NCBI RefSeq assembly: GCF_004336635.1 | Contig: NZ_SJXH01000013.1 | Coordinates: 1 to 64,000, forward strand | From: Acinetobacter sp. ANC 4862 | Lineage (GTDB): Bacteria; Pseudomonadota; Gammaproteobacteria; Pseudomonadales; Moraxellaceae | Direction: 5' to 3' | DNA length: 64,000 nt | Shown: in pieces, positions 28,990 through 37,106 of the stretch | Layout: each line of letters begins with the position of its first letter | How positions within the stretch are numbered: position 1 is the first letter of the stretch | Position numbers and translations under genes: made by a program | Notes under the pieces: model-generated | Databases searched by the model: none | Seen by the model: the letters and a program-made list of their open reading frames with translations, nothing else | Told to the model about the DNA's origin: nothing

Positions 28990-29595
28990 ATGAAAGGAAG
29001 TATTTTGGATTTTTCAATCCAGACCAACACAGGCATTATCAGTGGCGATGACCAAAACCGCTACAATTTTACCGGCGCAGAATGGCGTGGACAACGTCCA
29101 CCTGCTCGTGGCGATCGGGTGGATTTTGATGTCGATAATGCTGGCAGTGCCATTCAAATCTTTACAGCATTAGGTCACAGCAATCCAGTGCAAAATATTT
29201 CCAATCAATTAGACAAACTTTCTGATCAGAATAAAGCTGAAGAACAATTCAACATGATTGATTGGTTTGTAAAATGCCTAAAAAACTATGTCGTATTTGA
29301 GGGACGTGCACGCCGTAAAGAATTCTGGTTCTTTTATTTAGCATGCATTATTTTAGGTGTTATTACTCAAATTATAGATGCCGTACTCGATACTGAACCA
29401 TTATTTAACGGTGTTCTTAACCTCGCATTATTAATACCGACTTTAGCAGCAGGTGCTCGTCGTTTACATGACACAAATCGATCAGGTTGGTGGCAACTTC
29501 TTATTCTGACTATTATTGGAATTATCCCACTGATTATCTGGTGGGCTTCAGACACCAAGCGAGAAAACAACCAATGGGGACAACCTGCTAAATAA
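28990..29595 (+). CDS. DUF805 membrane protein with N-terminal OB-like domain
   Basis: A 201-residue protein of two parts. Residues 1-58 (KGSILDFSIQTNTGIISGDD, then RYNFTGAEWRG and PPARGDRVDF) resemble a cold-shock-like OB fold and are nearly identical to the N-terminus of the converging gene at 29640. Residues about 90-195 are a DUF805 domain with three to four membrane helices and the typical FEGRARRKEFWFF and RRLHDTNRSGWWQL motifs. Function unknown; DUF805 proteins are small inner-membrane proteins. AGAGGC lies just ahead of the ATG. Confidence 0.85.
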   Translation: MKGSILDFSIQTNTGIISGDDQNRYNFTGAEWRGQRPPARGDRVDFDVDNAGSAIQIFTALGHSNPVQNISNQLDKLSDQNKAEEQFNMIDWFVKCLKNYVVFEGRARRKEFWFFYLACIILGVITQIIDAVLDTEPLFNGVLNLALLIPTLAAGARRLHDTNRSGWWQLLILTIIGIIPLIIWWASDTKRENNQWGQPAK

Positions 29596-29604
29596 AGCAG
29601 ACAA

Positions 29605-29633
29605 AAAAAAGGGCTTATGCCCTTTTTTTATTT
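29605..29633. terminator. Bidirectional terminator
   Basis: Stem AAAAAAAGGGC/GCCCTTTTTTT with loop TTAT lies between the converging DUF805 and TM2 genes. Confidence 0.8.
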
Positions 29634-29639
29634 CTTTAA

Positions 29640-30053
29640 TCAACCATACTTACGAGCAAAATCCTCATCCGATGTACACAAATAAATAATGAACTCGATG
29701 AAAGCGACCAAAGCAGGAATAAAGGTCCAGCAGAAAATCAGATAAACAATTCCCCAGCCGATTTGCCCCAAATAAAATTTATGAATACCGAAGCCGCCGA
29801 GGAAAAAAGCCAAGATTGCTGCAATAATCCTGTTTTTATCGCCCACTTGAGTTGGAAATACTAAAGCTGAACTGAGGATATAAATATCATTGGCCTGACC
29901 TGTTCCATCGACGGTAAAATCAACTTTCTGCCCCCGTGCAGGTGGAACTTGCCCACGCCAACTCGCTCCAGAAAACTGATAACGGTTTTGATCATCACCA
30001 CTGATCACTCCCGAATTGCTCTGAATGGAAAAATCCAATATCTGCCCTTTCAT
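29640..30053 (-). CDS. TM2-domain protein with N-terminal OB-like domain
   Basis: A 137-residue protein. Residues 1-58 repeat the domain of the converging neighbour (KGQILDFSIQSNSGVISGDD, RYQFSGASWRG, PPARGQKVDF). Residues about 72-125 are a TM2 domain: NRIIAAILAFFLGGFGIHKFYLGQ, then a second helix through GIVYLIFCWTFIPALVAFIE. Such proteins sit in the inner membrane with both ends in the cytoplasm. Function unknown; shared N-termini suggest that both proteins recognise the same partner or ligand. Confidence 0.85.
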   Translation of the reverse strand: MKGQILDFSIQSNSGVISGDDQNRYQFSGASWRGQVPPARGQKVDFTVDGTGQANDIYILSSALVFPTQVGDKNRIIAAILAFFLGGFGIHKFYLGQIGWGIVYLIFCWTFIPALVAFIEFIIYLCTSDEDFARKYG

Positions 30054-30235
30054 AAATACCCTTAGTTTTATTTATATTCGCTTTTAAATTATAGGTTTAA
30101 TTATTTAATTTTAAAACAAATATCAACAATCCAATGGATTCGAACAAGACTCAATATGCCAGTACTTATAAACGCTCCTGAACTATTTTATAAGATAGTC
30201 CAACTAAACAACTTCATTATAAAAGCACTTCAAAC

Positions 30236-30266
30236 AAAAACCCGGACTTTTCAATCCGGGTTTTTA
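30236..30266 (-). terminator. Terminator at the end of the rut operon
   Basis: Stem AAAAACCCGGA/TCCGGGTTTTT with loop CTTTTCAA lies 31 bases beyond the stop of the broken dehydrogenase. Confidence 0.8.
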
Positions 30267-30296
30267 ATGAATAATTTAATCTGAGGCGCTATATAT

Positions 30297-31172
30297 TTAT
30301 CGCAACTCGATTTGATTGATTTTTTCCAAACCCTGTACAGCAGCAGAAAAATCCAGTTGACGCGCGGATTCTTTTTCAATTAAAGCAAATTGCTCCTGAA
30401 TCAAATGCATACTTGGAAGATTCAACGATTCCTCCTGAATCAAATCGACTGCAATACCAATATCTTTTTGCAATAGATCTAGCGCAAAGGTTTTATCAAA
30501 ACTTCGACTGAGTACCCGCTGCGCCATAATATTTTCAGACATGCTGCTTTTACCACTAGAATGATTAATACAGCTCAAAGCCGCCGATAAATCCACACCC
30601 TTAGATTTCAATACCGTTAGACCTTCTGCCAAAGCTCACAAATGGGTGGCCATCAAGGTATTATTAATCGCTTTCACCGCAAAGCCAGAACCACTTTCGC
30701 CGACATATTCAATGAGACCTGAAAATGCAGCAATGATCGGTTTGGCTTTATCAAAAGCATCTGCATCGCCACCAATCATTACGGTTAAAGTACCTTTTTC
30801 AGCGCCGATGGTTTGACCTGAAACCGGTGCATCCAGATATTCAACCCCTATTTTTTTTAAGGCTTGATTTAACTGTTGTGCGGATTGTGGAACACCACTG
30901 GTGCAATCAATCCAGATACTGCCTGACTTGGGTGGATGTGTTGCAATCAATTGCTCTACATCCGCACTGGTCGGTAAACATGAAAATATATAATCTGCTT
31001 GTACGGCCTTTTCTATATCATCGACAGATTGCGTTTTAAAGCTAATCGAATGATGATCTGCTTTAGACTGAGTTCTGTTCCAGACCCAAACTTCATGTCC
31101 AAGTTTAGGAAGATGGGAGGCCATATGCCATCCCATTGTCCCGAGTCCAATAAATGCAATTGTCTGACTCAA
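30297..31172 (-). pseudogene. Beta-hydroxyacid dehydrogenase (3-hydroxyisobutyrate dehydrogenase family), interrupted by an in-frame stop
   Basis: The frame is continuous over 291 sense-codon positions except for one TGA at 30636-30638. There the family has a Trp-like position (ATHL-stop-ALAEGL), consistent with TGG to TGA. The N-terminal Rossmann domain starts IAFIGLGTMGWHMASHLPKL; the substrate loop DAPVSGQTIGAEKGTL and the catalytic Lys in FAVKAINNTLMA lie before the stop, and the helical dimerisation domain lies after it. The start is TTG with AGGAG overlapping the rutG stop, 9 bases away, so it belongs to the rut transcript. It may have replaced RutE as malonic semialdehyde reductase before being broken. 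Confidence 0.8.
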
Positions 31173-31181
31173 AATGAACTC

Positions 31182-32537
31182 CTATGGATTAGCTACAGGG
31201 GTAGCCGAGGTTTCTGTATTTTCACTGCTGGAACTGGTTTTTTCTTCACCACGATTCAAAAATAGGTTCAGCACAATCGCCGCTAGAGTTGCGGTTCCAA
31301 TACCGCCTAAATCGAAGATCCCAATTTTTAAACTGAAGTTACCTGCACCCATAATCAGGCTGACAGCAGCAATAATTAAAGTGCTGTTTTTAGTGAAATC
31401 GACTTTGTTATCAATCCAGATTTTTGCACCGGCTACAGTGATTAAACCAAACACCATGATCGATGCACCGCCCAATAAAGCCACTGGAATGGTACTGATC
31501 ACGGCACCAAATTTTGGTGAAAGACCGAGTAAAATCGCAAATACTCCGGCAATTACAAACACCGTAGTTGAATAGACTTTAGTGACTGCCATTACGCCAA
31601 TATTTTCAGCATAAGTGGTCATCCCTGTACCACCGACCGATGCAGACATTGAAGTACATATCCCATCTGCAAAGAATGCACGCCCCATATATGGATCAAG
31701 ATTTTTGCCAGTCATGCCCGAAACTGCCTTAAAGTGACCCAAGTTTTCTGCCACCAAAATCAGCGCAACCGGTGCAATCAATAAAATGGCATTAGCATTA
31801 AAAACAGGGCTATGCAAAGTCGGTAAACCAATCCAGGCTGCTTCAGAAATGACGCTAAAATTAATGGGTGTACCCAAACCCATGACATTGGTCATCAGGA
31901 AATAAAAAAAATAGGCAGCAACAATACCGAGTAAAAGCAATAAACGGCGCACCATTCCACGGGTAAACACGGCCACTACGCTAATACAGATAATGGTAAC
32001 GACCGCCATCCACGTATCGAATGAACTTGCAGACACACTTTTAATGGTCACGGGTGCAAGATTCAACCCGATAATCATCACAATGGCACCCGTAACAATC
32101 GGTGGCATCAGCTTTTCAATCCAGCTGGTACCGGTTTTCATGACAATCAAACCAATACCCGCATAAATCAGACCACAAACAATGGTTCCGCCTAGCGCCA
32201 AGGCAATATTGGGGTTAGACCCTGCACCGGCATAACCGGTTGCTGCAGCAACTGCACCAATAAAAGCAAAGCTCGATCCCAGATAACTCGGCATGCGGCC
32301 GCCGGTAATCAGGAAAAATAAAATGGTCCCAATCCCGGTAATTAAAATGGTTAAGTTCGGATCGAAACCCATCAACAAAGGTGCAAGCACCGTCGCCCCA
32401 AACATGGCAAAAGCATGTTGCAAGCCTAAAACTATACTTTTCCCCGCAGGTAAATATTCATCCATTTGGACTGGTGTTGTATCTAAATTGCCTTGGTAAG
32501 GCTTAAATTTCGGAAACCACGATTCTTTTTTTTGCAT
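31182..32537 (-). CDS. rutG: Pyrimidine permease RutG (uracil/xanthine permease family)
   Basis: Inner-membrane nucleobase importer of the NCS2 (UraA-like) family, 451 residues and about 12-14 helices. Recognisable parts are LGLQHAFAMFGATVLAPLLMGF near the N-terminus (key GLQHAFAMFGATVLAP), the ADGICTSMSASVGGTGMTTYAEN region with conserved glycines, and the preceding ALILVAENLGHFKAV with the substrate-contact glutamate. Placed last among the intact rut genes, 34 bases after rutF. Its role would be uptake of uracil for degradation. Confidence 0.92.
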   Translation of the reverse strand: MQKKESWFPKFKPYQGNLDTTPVQMDEYLPAGKSIVLGLQHAFAMFGATVLAPLLMGFDPNLTILITGIGTILFFLITGGRMPSYLGSSFAFIGAVAAATGYAGAGSNPNIALALGGTIVCGLIYAGIGLIVMKTGTSWIEKLMPPIVTGAIVMIIGLNLAPVTIKSVSASSFDTWMAVVTIICISVVAVFTRGMVRRLLLLLGIVAAYFFYFLMTNVMGLGTPINFSVISEAAWIGLPTLHSPVFNANAILLIAPVALILVAENLGHFKAVSGMTGKNLDPYMGRAFFADGICTSMSASVGGTGMTTYAENIGVMAVTKVYSTTVFVIAGVFAILLGLSPKFGAVISTIPVALLGGASIMVFGLITVAGAKIWIDNKVDFTKNSTLIIAAVSLIMGAGNFSLKIGIFDLGGIGTATLAAIVLNLFLNRGEEKTSSSSENTETSATPVANP

Positions 32538-32571
32538 GGGTTTCCCCTCCCCCTAAATTAGGAATATTGGA

Positions 32572-33147
32572 TTAGTTCATGGGTTTCGGCTCACAATAAG
32601 CACGGTTGAAATACATCAATGCATTCTTAGCTTCATTTTGTCTCATGGCTTTGACCTGACAAATCAGTATATCGTGACTGCCGACCGACATGATTTGCAC
32701 TATTTCACAATCAAACGACACCAATGCATCATCTAAAACGGGTGCTTGTGTGATCAGTGTTGACCATTTTCCACGCAAGAATCGTTCCGACATTGGCGTT
32801 TTCCCACCAAAAACATTTGATAATTCAGTGTGATGTGCAGCAAGAGTATTTACACATAGTACCTGGTTACATTTAAAGGTTTCAAATACCGATGCCGAAC
32901 GGTTTAAACACACCAGCAAGGTTGGCGGTGAATCGGTAACACTACATACAGCGGAAGCGGTAAAACCTGCCTGACCCGCTGCACCATCTGTGGTAATCAC
33001 ATTGACGGCTGCACCTAAATTGGACATCCCTTGTCTAAAAGTAGACGGGGCAATTTCTGTATGTGCTTCATTAGCAGTCATTTGGAAATTTTGTGCATGC
33101 TGTAGTAAATCTTTTGCAGATTGAACTGTCATGATTTTGCTGTTCAT
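32572..33147 (-). CDS. rutF: NADH-dependent flavin reductase RutF
   Basis: Provides reduced FMN to the RutA monooxygenase. The 191 residues form a flavin-reductase-like split barrel: [39 protein letters not shown], and SHDILICQV near the end. ATG 33147 was chosen because GGAGGT lies 4 bases ahead; the longer frame from 33162 would include that site. The upstream spacer, where rutD and rutE lie in E. coli, contains only inverted repeats. Confidence 0.92.
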   Translation of the reverse strand: MNSKIMTVQSAKDLLQHAQNFQMTANEAHTEIAPSTFRQGMSNLGAAVNVITTDGAAGQAGFTASAVCSVTDSPPTLLVCLNRSASVFETFKCNQVLCVNTLAAHHTELSNVFGGKTPMSERFLRGKWSTLITQAPVLDDALVSFDCEIVQIMSVGSHDILICQVKAMRQNEAKNALMYFNRAYCEPKPMN

Positions 33148-33160
33148 CACCACCTCCATC

Positions 33161-33202
33161 ACTGAAATTCGACTCTTGATCGTTCAAACTGAATTTCAGT
33201 TT
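33161..33202 (-). promoter_or_regulatory. Overlapping inverted repeats between rutC and rutF
   Basis: Plus-strand ACTGAAATTC (33161-33170) pairs perfectly with GAATTTCAGT (33191-33200), and the latter also forms the perfect 17-bp palindrome AAACTGAATTTCAGTTT (33186-33202). In the rut mRNA the two hairpins are mutually exclusive and lie just ahead of the rutF ribosome site. Confidence 0.5.
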
Positions 33203-33254
33203 TGTCCTTTATTGATATATGGTTAGATCTGTTTTTCTTGAAAATTTTCTTCAT

Positions 33255-33635
33255 TTAAACATGGGCAATAGATGCAATTTCAACTAAAGCATCCGGTTTC
33301 ACCAAGCCGGTTTGTACGCAATAGCGTGCCGGTTTATCGCCCGGGAAATACTCGGCATAGACAGTATTGATCGCAGCATAATCGGCCCAGTCTTTGACAA
33401 AGACATGATTAAAGGTCACGTCATCCATGCTGCCGCCTGCTGTTTCAATCACTTTTTTAATGGTTTCCAGAATGTGACGGGTTTGCGCAGCCGCATCCCC
33501 GACATGCACGACATTGTTATTTTCGTCAAAAGCCAAAGTACCTGAAACGTACACAATATTGTCCGCTTTGGTTGCAGGTACGTACGGTGCCAATGGTTTT
33601 CCTGTTCCTGCGGGTAAAATAATTTCTTTAGGCAT
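33255..33635 (-). CDS. rutC: RutC, RidA-family aminoacrylate deaminase
   Basis: A 126-residue RidA/YjgF-type trimeric enzyme that hydrolyses 3-aminoacrylate (or its peracid form) released during uracil breakdown. Family features include [12 protein letters not shown] near the N-terminus and the substrate-binding arginine in [20 protein letters not shown]. It lies 20 bases after rutB in the same operon. Confidence 0.93.
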   Translation of the reverse strand: MPKEIILPAGTGKPLAPYVPATKADNIVYVSGTLAFDENNNVVHVGDAAAQTRHILETIKKVIETAGGSMDDVTFNHVFVKDWADYAAINTVYAEYFPGDKPARYCVQTGLVKPDALVEIASIAHV

Positions 33636-33655
33636 GTGTTTTCCCCTATAAAGGC

Positions 33656-34417
33656 TTAAGCTGATTTTTCTAAGATGTGTGATTTGGAGTGAAATGTTTC
33701 GATAAAGTTCTGCGTATCAGATACCCAGCCAAAGAAGGTTTTAATGTTGTACAGACTGGCTGCATGCGCCTCCACCGGTCCTGCCTGATAACAGGCGTCA
33801 TCCAGTGCTACGCCAAAATATTCCAGGAAAAATCCATCTCTTAAGGTCGACTCGACACAGACATTGGTGGCTATACCAACAAACACCAGATTCCGAATAC
33901 CTTTGCTACGTAGCATGCTATCTAAAGCCGTATTAAAGAAACCGCTATAACGTGGTTTTTCAATCACGATGTCTTGCACTAAAGGTTTGAGTTCGTCAAT
34001 CAGTTCAAAGTCCCAGCCGCCTTTAGCGAGTAATTTGCCTTGCAGTTCAGGATGCTTACGCATGGTTTTTAAGGCATTGGATTTATGGAAATTGGGAGAA
34101 TTAACTCCCCCTGCTTCTACATACTGATCATCCCAGCCATTTTTAAAATAGATCACCTGAATGTTTGATGCATGCGCGGCATCGACTGCTTTTTTGATGT
34201 TCTCCACCACCGGTTTAGTTTTTGAAACATCAAAACCCGCCAAGTCTAAATAACCACCTTTAGAGGTATAGGCATTCTGCATGTCGATTACAATCAGTGC
34301 AGTTTGCTCGGGCGCAAGCTGAATTGCTTCAGGTTCTGCCTTTAGAACTTTTCCAGTACCTGCTGTCTGGGTAAAACCTGCACAAACTACATTCTCCAAG
34401 GATTCATTTGTATTCAT
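33656..34417 (-). CDS. rutB: Peroxyureidoacrylate/ureidoacrylate amidohydrolase RutB
   Basis: Isochorismatase-family hydrolase that splits (peroxy)ureidoacrylate to carbamate and aminoacrylate. The 253 residues contain the catalytic triad pattern: Asp in [13 protein letters not shown], Lys in the [13 protein letters not shown] segment, and the nucleophilic Cys in [18 protein letters not shown]. Its ATG overlaps the rutA stop codon (ATGA). Confidence 0.94.
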   Translation of the reverse strand: MNTNESLENVVCAGFTQTAGTGKVLKAEPEAIQLAPEQTALIVIDMQNAYTSKGGYLDLAGFDVSKTKPVVENIKKAVDAAHASNIQVIYFKNGWDDQYVEAGGVNSPNFHKSNALKTMRKHPELQGKLLAKGGWDFELIDELKPLVQDIVIEKPRYSGFFNTALDSMLRSKGIRNLVFVGIATNVCVESTLRDGFFLEYFGVALDDACYQAGPVEAHAASLYNIKTFFGWVSDTQNFIETFHSKSHILEKSA

Positions 34418-35529
34418 GCTGATTTCTCCAAAGTTGAGATTTGAGTTGCATCAGCTTCAATGACAATATGCTCACGACATTTCATTAACGGTTGAATTTT
34501 TTGACCGAAATCCTCTACACCCTGAATAAAATCATCGAAAGTTAAAAGAATGCCTTCAGTTCCGTCGATTTCACCAATTTCATCCAGCATTTTTGCAACA
34601 TTTTCAAAAGAACCGACAATGGTCCCCATGTTGATATTGACTGGAGATACACTGGATGCCATTTGACGAATGTTGGTATCGGCACCAGATTTGGTATCTT
34701 TACTACCCTGGTTCATCAACCAGTTAATCGCTTCAACATCTGCCCCATCGTTATAGCTTTGCCATTTTGCAAAAGCTTCTTCATCAGTTTCTGCAGCAAT
34801 CACCATAAACAGCACATAGGTTTGAACATCGCGTCCGGTTTTATCGGTATGTGCCTTTAAGCGATCATTGATGTCTGCATAAGCCTTCGGAGTATTTAAG
34901 CCTTTACCAAAAACAAAGTTGTAATCTGCATATTTGGCCGAGAACTCCAGCCCTGTATCGGATTGTCCTGCGCAGATGATTTTCATGTCTGCTTGTGGTA
35001 ACGGACTGACCCGACAATCATCCATTTGGAAATGCTCACCTTTAAAGTCCGATTTTCCGGTTGCCCAAAGCTCACGTAAAATTTCGACATATTCAGACAA
35101 ATAGTCATAACGTTTCGCGAAGTATTCATCGCCCGGCCACATACCCATCTGCTTATATTCAGGAGCTTGCCAGCCAGTCACCACATTCAGACCGAAACGT
35201 CCATTTGAAATGGAGTCAATGGTGGATGCCATACGGGCCACAATCGCAGGCGGCATCACCAAAGTTGCCGCAGTGGCATAAATTTTAATTTTACTGGTGA
35301 CCGCAGCAAGACCTGCCATTAAAGTAAATGTTTCAAGGTTATGATCCCAAAATTCAGTTTTTCCACCAAAACCACGCAACTTGATCATCGAAAGTGCAAA
35401 GTCAAATCCATAATATTCTGCACGCTGTACAATTTGCTTGTTCATTTCAAAACTTGGTTTATATTGCGGTGCATTTTCAGACAGCAACCAGCCATTATTT
35501 CCGATTGGACAAAAGACGCCTATTTTCAT
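34414..35529 (-). CDS. rutA: Pyrimidine oxygenase RutA
   Basis: Flavin-dependent monooxygenase of the bacterial luciferase-like family that opens the uracil ring, the first step of the Rut pathway. The protein starts [15 protein letters not shown]; it includes [20 protein letters not shown] and [20 protein letters not shown], typical of RutA/SsuD-type TIM barrels. ATG 35529 (371 residues) is placed 6 bases after GAGGGA; the frame also opens at a TTG two codons earlier. It is the first gene of the rutABCFG unit, with a sigma-54 promoter upstream. Confidence 0.95.
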   Translation of the reverse strand: MKIGVFCPIGNNGWLLSENAPQYKPSFEMNKQIVQRAEYYGFDFALSMIKLRGFGGKTEFWDHNLETFTLMAGLAAVTSKIKIYATAATLVMPPAIVARMASTIDSISNGRFGLNVVTGWQAPEYKQMGMWPGDEYFAKRYDYLSEYVEILRELWATGKSDFKGEHFQMDDCRVSPLPQADMKIICAGQSDTGLEFSAKYADYNFVFGKGLNTPKAYADINDRLKAHTDKTGRDVQTYVLFMVIAAETDEEAFAKWQSYNDGADVEAINWLMNQGSKDTKSGADTNIRQMASSVSPVNINMGTIVGSFENVAKMLDEIGEIDGTEGILLTFDDFIQGVEDFGQKIQPLMKCREHIVIEADATQISTLEKSA

Positions 35530-35543
35530 TTTCAATCCCTCTT

Positions 35544-35559
35544 TTTACCATTTGGTTAT
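35544..35559. promoter_or_regulatory. RutR-like operator in the rutA leader
   Basis: TTTACCATTTGGTTAT contains the perfect core ACCA-N2-TGGT and agrees with the E. coli RutR consensus TTGACCANNTGGTCAA at 11 of 14 specified bases. It lies downstream of the predicted sigma-54 start site and 18 bases ahead of the rutA start codon, where a bound repressor would block elongation. Confidence 0.5.
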
Positions 35560-35604
35560 AAGTTCGCTTCAATCAATCAACTTGAATTTTTATAAGAAAT
35601 ATTT

Positions 35605-35621
35605 AGCATATTCTATGCCAA
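35605..35621 (-). promoter_or_regulatory. Sigma-54 (-24/-12) promoter for rutABCFG
   Basis: The minus strand reads TTGGCATAGAATATGCT, with GG and GC 12 bases apart as required by sigma-54 and only small departures from TTGGCACN5TTGCT. The start site is expected near 35594, giving a leader of about 65 bases. A half NtrC-like site (TGCACC, 35697-35702) lies about 100 bases upstream. Confidence 0.65.
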
Positions 35622-35795
35622 TTTTTTTAATCATTATTTATCAAATATTTATAATTTATTTATTTTATCAAATAGTAAAATTAAATTTTAAAGCAGTGCA
35701 CCGTTATAGTTGTTTTGGCTCCAAAAAAATGCATTATTTGATAAAAAATCACACACTCATTTTTTAGCAATACTGGACTTTTTTAGGTAAAAATC

Positions 35796-35828
35796 AATAA
35801 AAAAACCGTGATCTTAAAATCACGGTTT
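35796..35828 (-). terminator. Terminator after rutD
   Basis: Stem AAACCGTGAT/ATCACGGTTT with loop CTTAAA; the minus strand continues into a T run. It separates the rutD transcript from rutA. Confidence 0.85.
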
Positions 35829-35867
35829 AGTAAAAAATTTACCGGTTATTGCTATAAATAGGCCTGC

Positions 35868-36686
35868 TTAATTCGACAGTGAAGCTACTTTTAAAAAATG
35901 CTTTTGAAAAAATTGCAGCATGGTTTTATTGAGCACTTCAGGCTCTGTGACTGTGGAAGCATGTGCACCTGAAGCCAAAATGCTCAGTTGTCCATGACCA
36001 AGTCGCTGCTTTAAATTACTCGACTTGTGTACAGGAACCAAAAAATCATCCTGATTGGCAATGAAATGTAGCTGGCTGTACTCTAATGCCTGCCTATGCT
36101 GATCATTGATTTTAAATTGCTGTGCTGCCTGAATTCGCTTGAGTACATTTTCTGAAGGTGGAAAATCCTCGAGTTGAATATTTTCTAAAGTTGTTAAATG
36201 TTGATGATGTGTTGAAATCCATGCCGGTGGATATAGAAATAGTCCCTGTGCTCGGACATACGCTTCGGCACCTGCTGACTTTAATAAATGAAGCCGAGCT
36301 TCAAAGCATTTTTGGGTATGCGGATCGATTTCATCCCAGGAATTGATAGAGGTTAAACTCAATAAGCGCATTTCCGATGACATTACTACCGCTAATTCAG
36401 CTCCAATAAATCCGCCAATTGCATGTCCCATAAAATGAAAGCACTGAATTTTTTCCCGTTTTAGAATGTCCAGCAACTGTGCTGCCATATCGGTAATTGT
36501 ATACTGATCTGGCAAAATGGAGGAATCGGCATGACAGCCTTCCTGATCATACGTTAAAACATGAAAATATTGAGTGAATGCTTCAATTTGAGGTTTCCAG
36601 AAACTGGCATGTCCGCCCAGACCGGATGACAAAATTATAAAATCTGCTGCTGAATTTTCTTTACAAGGATGAATTTGATAGCTCAT
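35868..36686 (-). CDS. rutD: Alpha/beta hydrolase RutD-like (carbamate/aminoacrylate hydrolase)
   Basis: A 272-residue alpha/beta hydrolase. Parts seen are the oxyanion region LSSGLGGHASFWKPQIEAF, the nucleophile elbow GHAIGGFIG, in which Ala stands where Ser or another nucleophile is usual (as described for RutD, which acts on carbamate), the acid in ANQDDFLVP, and the His in SGAHAST. RutD speeds the last spontaneous steps of uracil breakdown. In E. coli it lies between rutC and rutE; here it is a separate unit upstream of rutA with its own sigma-54 promoter and terminator. Nearest alternatives are other small-substrate hydrolases. Confidence 0.8.
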   Translation of the reverse strand: MSYQIHPCKENSAADFIILSSGLGGHASFWKPQIEAFTQYFHVLTYDQEGCHADSSILPDQYTITDMAAQLLDILKREKIQCFHFMGHAIGGFIGAELAVVMSSEMRLLSLTSINSWDEIDPHTQKCFEARLHLLKSAGAEAYVRAQGLFLYPPAWISTHHQHLTTLENIQLEDFPPSENVLKRIQAAQQFKINDQHRQALEYSQLHFIANQDDFLVPVHKSSNLKQRLGHGQLSILASGAHASTVTEPEVLNKTMLQFFQKHFLKVASLSN

Positions 36687-36722
36687 TTTTTACCGTTCAT
36701 TCAAATATTTTGAATAACAACC

Positions 36723-36738
36723 AGCAAAATTTGTGCCT
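36723..36738 (-). promoter_or_regulatory. Sigma-54 (-24/-12) promoter for rutD
   Basis: The minus strand reads AGGCACAAATTTTGCT, matching the consensus (T)GGCACN5TTGCT at every base except the first T. The start site is expected near 36712, about 25 bases ahead of the rutD ATG. Confidence 0.7.
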
Positions 36739-37106
36739 GAAAATTTTCATAAATTTAGTCTAAGTAGCGATATAACCCATCAAATTCATATTGCCCTTAA
36801 ATATAGAGATTGAAATATCATAGAAAACCGTAAAGAGTAGCTATTTAAACAATCAATAACAGCATTTACCTTCCTATTCAAATCTATAACAAAATAGATA
36901 AATCCTTATAAACTCAAAAACTTAAAATAGATAGAGTGTTAAAAGAAAACAGGATGCTAAAAAAGCATTAAAAAATTCAAATATTATTAATAACCGGAGG
37001 CAAATTCATAACTCTCCTTGGTAATACCTGTCCCACCATGGAACAGCCATGGCGATAAAAATAGCATTCATGCCCTATCTATACTTTTCTTGAAAGGTGA
37101 TGATTC
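36739..37106. other. Intergenic region between rutD and a membrane protein gene
   Basis: AT-rich with no open frame of note. It includes AAGGTGAT as ribosome site just ahead of the gene at 37107. I see no convincing sigma-70 promoter, RNA gene or repeat. Confidence 0.4.

Larger units (their letters stand above)
35530..35867. other. rutA promoter region and rutD terminator
   Basis: About 340 bp without a gene. It holds a RutR-like palindrome (35547-35556), a sigma-54 promoter (35605-35621), an NtrC-like half-site TGCACC (35697-35702) and the rutD terminator (35796-35828). Confidence 0.6.

Noticed and set aside
30130-30160. GGATTCGAACAAG resembling a tRNA T-arm
   Set aside because: No acceptor stem, anticodon arm or CCA end could be built around it.
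30636-30638. TGA in the dehydrogenase read as selenocysteine
   Set aside because: The family has a Trp-like residue here rather than Cys or Sec, and I saw no selenocysteine insertion hairpin; a TGG to TGA mutation is simpler.
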